From Ricordea florida (taxonomy: Eukaryota > Cnidaria > Anthozoa > Corallimorpharia > Ricordeidae): DNA of 64,000 nt. Both the position numbers and the translations under genes were made by a program. The stretch covers positions 25,162,391-25,226,390 of the forward strand of contig OX453272.1 in assembly GCA_949710005.1 (NCBI GenBank). Reading direction: 5' to 3'. Positions 61,913-64,000 of this stretch are shown here, one piece after another (position 1 is the stretch's first letter; every line of letters starts with the position of its first letter). The notes under the pieces are model-generated. The model made no database searches. It saw only the letters and a program-made list of their open reading frames with translations, and was not told the origin of the DNA.

Positions 61913-61926
61913 GTAAAAACAAAATA

Positions 61927-62298
61927 ATGAATGAGACAACGTTTCTAACTATCACAATGTTAACCACTGAAACAAGAATTTATCTAGATCCGCCCTTGAC
62001 CAATGTAAAAGAGATACAAATGATAGATAGTTCCATGACTAATGCAACGTCTGACAATCCTTTGTACTTAATGTGTGATCTTATAGAGCCAAAGTCTTCA
62101 TATTACAATAGGATCCCACGTGGTGAAAATGTAGAACTTAACCCATCACAACTATTAGCTGTTGTTCCTTCTAAAAAGTATCCATGTTTAAGAATCTCAG
62201 AAACTAAAAACCCTTTGAACTACTTTACTTTATGGATTTTAGATAAAAACAGAACAAAATTAATCTCTAATACAGTGCGTATTCGTATCGATTTATAG
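61927..62298 (+). CDS. Small conserved Polinton protein, likely beta-rich
   Basis: 123 residues: TTETRIYLDPPLTNVKEIQM, LMCDLIEPKSSYYN, GENVELNPSQLLAVVP and CLRISETKNP. Homologue of 39507-39908 in element 1. The gene follows the previous stop by only 14 bp and lacks a clear upstream TTTAAAGATT motif, so it may be co-transcribed. A minor capsid role is possible but unproven. Confidence 0.77.
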   Translation: MNETTFLTITMLTTETRIYLDPPLTNVKEIQMIDSSMTNATSDNPLYLMCDLIEPKSSYYNRIPRGENVELNPSQLLAVVPSKKYPCLRISETKNPLNYFTLWILDKNRTKLISNTVRIRIDL

Positions 62299-62301
62299 AT
62301 T
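62292..62301 (+). promoter_or_regulatory. TTTATAGATT, variant promoter motif
   Basis: 21 nt before the ATG at 62323; it includes the stop codon of the previous gene. Confidence 0.55.
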
Positions 62302-62322
62302 TCATGTTGAGTAGTAAAAAAA

Positions 62323-62919
62323 ATGGATGACTACAATAGAATTTATCCACAAGTTCCCATGAATGGAGACACGCTTAATTTCAGACTACAAAAATCATGT
62401 GAAGTACTACAAAATCTTGAGAAGGAAATTAAACATTACGAGGATGTAAGGAAAAAATACAATAGAGCAAGAGGAATATTTACTAAAATCAGTGTTGGTA
62501 GTGGGGTTTTTTCAGTTATCCTATCTGCAAGTGGATTAGGAACTTCTCTTACTGGTTTTGGTGCTGTTGTTGGTATCCCATTAGGTGTTGTCGGTGGTGT
62601 TTGTGGGGGAATATCGGTTGGATTTGGTGCGGCTTCTAAAAGACTTTCACATAAAGTTAGTAAACATGAACAGACTGTTTCTCTAGCAAAAGCAAAAGTA
62701 AACACCATTAACGACTTGGTTTCAAAGGCACTGAAAGATAATGTTATCTCTGAACAAGAATTTTCCATAATTTTAGCAGAGTTAGAAAAGTTTGAAAAAC
62801 TAAAACTCGAAATCCGTCAAAAATTTAGGAGAGATGCTGAAAAAAACTTAAATATGTCACAGATAAGGAGAGAGGTTCGTGCAGACATATTAAAGGAGCT
62901 AACCGTTCCCGCACATTAA
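62323..62919 (+). CDS. Conserved Polinton membrane protein, glycine hairpin type
   Basis: 198 residues, full length compared with the truncated partner in element 1: helical start, glycine-rich hydrophobic centre (KISVGSGVFSVILSASGLGT, VGIPLGVVGGVCGGISVGFG), then a basic helical tail ending RADILKELTVPAH. The almost unchanged sequence between the two elements suggests functional constraint. A membrane-inserting virion component is a reasonable guess. Confidence 0.85.
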   Translation: MDDYNRIYPQVPMNGDTLNFRLQKSCEVLQNLEKEIKHYEDVRKKYNRARGIFTKISVGSGVFSVILSASGLGTSLTGFGAVVGIPLGVVGGVCGGISVGFGAASKRLSHKVSKHEQTVSLAKAKVNTINDLVSKALKDNVISEQEFSIILAELEKFEKLKLEIRQKFRRDAEKNLNMSQIRREVRADILKELTVPAH

Positions 62920-63001
62920 AATTTTCATTTGAGGTTAATATTAGAAAAGAACGGAGTTGATTTAAAAACATATGCATCTTATTCTAAACATAAGGAATAA
63001 A

Positions 63002-64000
63002 ATGGGCTTACTAAATGATTTCAGAAATAAATATCCAAATGCTGATACAGGTAAATTCATAGTTGTAGCTGATCCGTATGGCGGTTACATTAAGTGGAGA
63101 TTCAATGGAACAACAATCATGTCTCATGACGATCCCACCGGAAAAACATGGACTGATGACCTGTCACCTCGTATGAAAAGACTTTTATGGAAAGATTTAG
63201 GATTAGATAATGATGAATTGAGTTCATTCCCAAAAAGTTTAGCCTTAACCAATCGATCTTACCCAATACCTGCAATTGATTTTGATGACTTTACAACTGA
63301 TATAACAAAAATGCTAACCTCACTGGATATATATGTGACAAATAAGAAGAAATTCACAGCAAAGATGCGTGATGTTTTTACCAATCAAGTTGTTACTTTC
63401 AAGTTTGGTAAGCAAAGTAGAAAATGGTTGAACTCACCAGATATGAATTATTGGCCTCAGCAACTTAACTTTGCAGTATGGTGTGCGACATCGGGATGTG
63501 GGATTAGTCCTTTCGAGAGTTTAAATTATCCTAAAGTAGTGAGTAGTTTTATCAAGTTTCATGTTTACTTTACAACAAGGCGGATATTATATGAATTGAG
63601 TCTTCCTTTACCTGATGAGCAACCTTTTGTAATAAATAATAATCCATATAATAAAGTAGCATATCAACGATTGTGCGTCGAATTTGGGGTTAGTAATAAT
63701 TCTGACTTTAGATGGAAAGGTGGAAGAAATGGGGGATTAGGAGATATATTCCTTGATTATGGTTCTGGATATAATGGAAAAGGTGGAGGGAATCAAAATG
63801 TACATATTGTAAGAAATTATGATGATAAAGCAGATCAGTGGCCTGGTGAAGGTGGTAAATTTGCTGATGAAGGAGGTAAGAAGGAAAAGGGTAATCTCAT
63901 ATCATTTATCCGTAATGATGACTTTGCTGATTTCAAATATGCTTGGTTTATCCCAACAAGTGGACATGGACTCACTAAAGCTGGACTTGGTAGATTGAAT
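63002..64000 (+). CDS. Large Polinton protein, partial (runs off window)
   Basis: The ATG at 63002 opens 333 codons with no stop before the window ends. The start is GLLNDFRNKYPNADTGKFIV, then DPYGGYIKWRF, DDPTGKTWTDDLSP and KDLGLDNDELSSFPKSL, matching the 519-residue protein of element 1 throughout. The glycine-rich region (KGGRNGGLGDIFLDYGSGYN) is present; the C-terminal membrane anchor lies beyond the window. A TTTAAAAACA word 31 nt upstream may be its promoter motif. Confidence 0.85.
   Translation, partial: MGLLNDFRNKYPNADTGKFIVVADPYGGYIKWRFNGTTIMSHDDPTGKTWTDDLSPRMKRLLWKDLGLDNDELSSFPKSLALTNRSYPIPAIDFDDFTTDITKMLTSLDIYVTNKKKFTAKMRDVFTNQVVTFKFGKQSRKWLNSPDMNYWPQQLNFAVWCATSGCGISPFESLNYPKVVSSFIKFHVYFTTRRILYELSLPLPDEQPFVINNNPYNKVAYQRLCVEFGVSNNSDFRWKGGRNGGLGDIFLDYGSGYNGKGGGNQNVHIVRNYDDKADQWPGEGGKFADEGGKKEKGNLISFIRNDDFADFKYAWFIPTSGHGLTKAGLGRLN

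Larger units (their letters stand above)
51373..64000. mobile_element. Polinton/Maverick element 2, left part (12.6 kb, cut by window end)
   Basis: It begins AGTAGTATGTTGGAGGTATT, closely resembling the tip of element 1 (AGTAGTATATAGGAGGAGTT), preceded by TCCCAA as the likely 6-bp target site. The polymerase is first, followed by convergent integrase, then the structural genes on the plus strand, exactly mirroring element 1. The right end lies beyond the window. The two elements are head to head at their polymerase ends. Differences from element 1: polymerase frameshifted, capsid gene intact, no GC-rich double-hairpin insertions, and an extra duplicated small gene. Confidence 0.93.

Overview
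The window looks like nuclear DNA of a cnidarian, most likely an anthozoan such as a stony coral. The evidence is indirect: AT-rich sequence, genes cut by GT-AG introns, many small fold-back repeats, a degraded CR1/L2-type LINE, and two large Maverick/Polinton DNA transposons whose gene set matches those known from cnidarians. No rRNA or tRNA gene and no long host gene was found.

Region by region. (1) 1-7093 is a giant inverted repeat centred near 4757. Its left arm was later split by a 2.43-kb insertion (1339-3772) that is flanked by a 10-bp target duplication and filled with satellite-like tandem repeats. (2) 7.1-16.3 kb is a mosaic of hairpin MITEs plus a frameshifted acidic-protein gene (8723-9224). 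(3) 17.2-30.8 kb is host DNA with two short split genes transcribed away from each other. Each encodes a secreted precursor with a signal peptide, a QRRR cleavage site, a small two-cysteine ring and a GKR amidation/cleavage site; each first exon is exactly 243 nt and each has a TATA box. (4) 30.8-35.8 kb holds a 5'-truncated LINE and more fold-back repeats. (5) 35806-51007 is a complete Polinton (element 1) with 279-bp terminal inverted repeats and a 5-bp target duplication. (6) 51008-51372 is a 365-bp host spacer. (7) 51373-64000 is the left part of a second, related Polinton (element 2) in the opposite orientation, cut by the window edge.

Both Polintons carry the same core in the same relative order: protein-primed type B DNA polymerase, RVE (DDE) integrase, major capsid protein, packaging ATPase, then a run of small membrane-associated or coiled-coil proteins and a large protein with a C-terminal membrane anchor. 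Capsid and ATPase genes suggest a virus-like life style (Polinton/adintovirus relatives). The two copies carry complementary damage: element 1 has an intact polymerase but a deleted and frameshifted capsid gene; element 2 has an intact capsid gene but a frameshifted polymerase. Element 1 also carries two extra genes with giant-virus-like features at the end opposite the polymerase.

Three patterns stand out. A short motif, TTTAAAGATT, sits 18-25 nt before most start codons of both elements and looks like a shared promoter. Element 1, but not element 2, is peppered with 21-33-bp GC-rich double-hairpin insertions, several of them in frame inside genes. The polymerase N-terminus carries repeated PxPxPR motifs of the type bound by CIN85/CD2AP SH3 domains.
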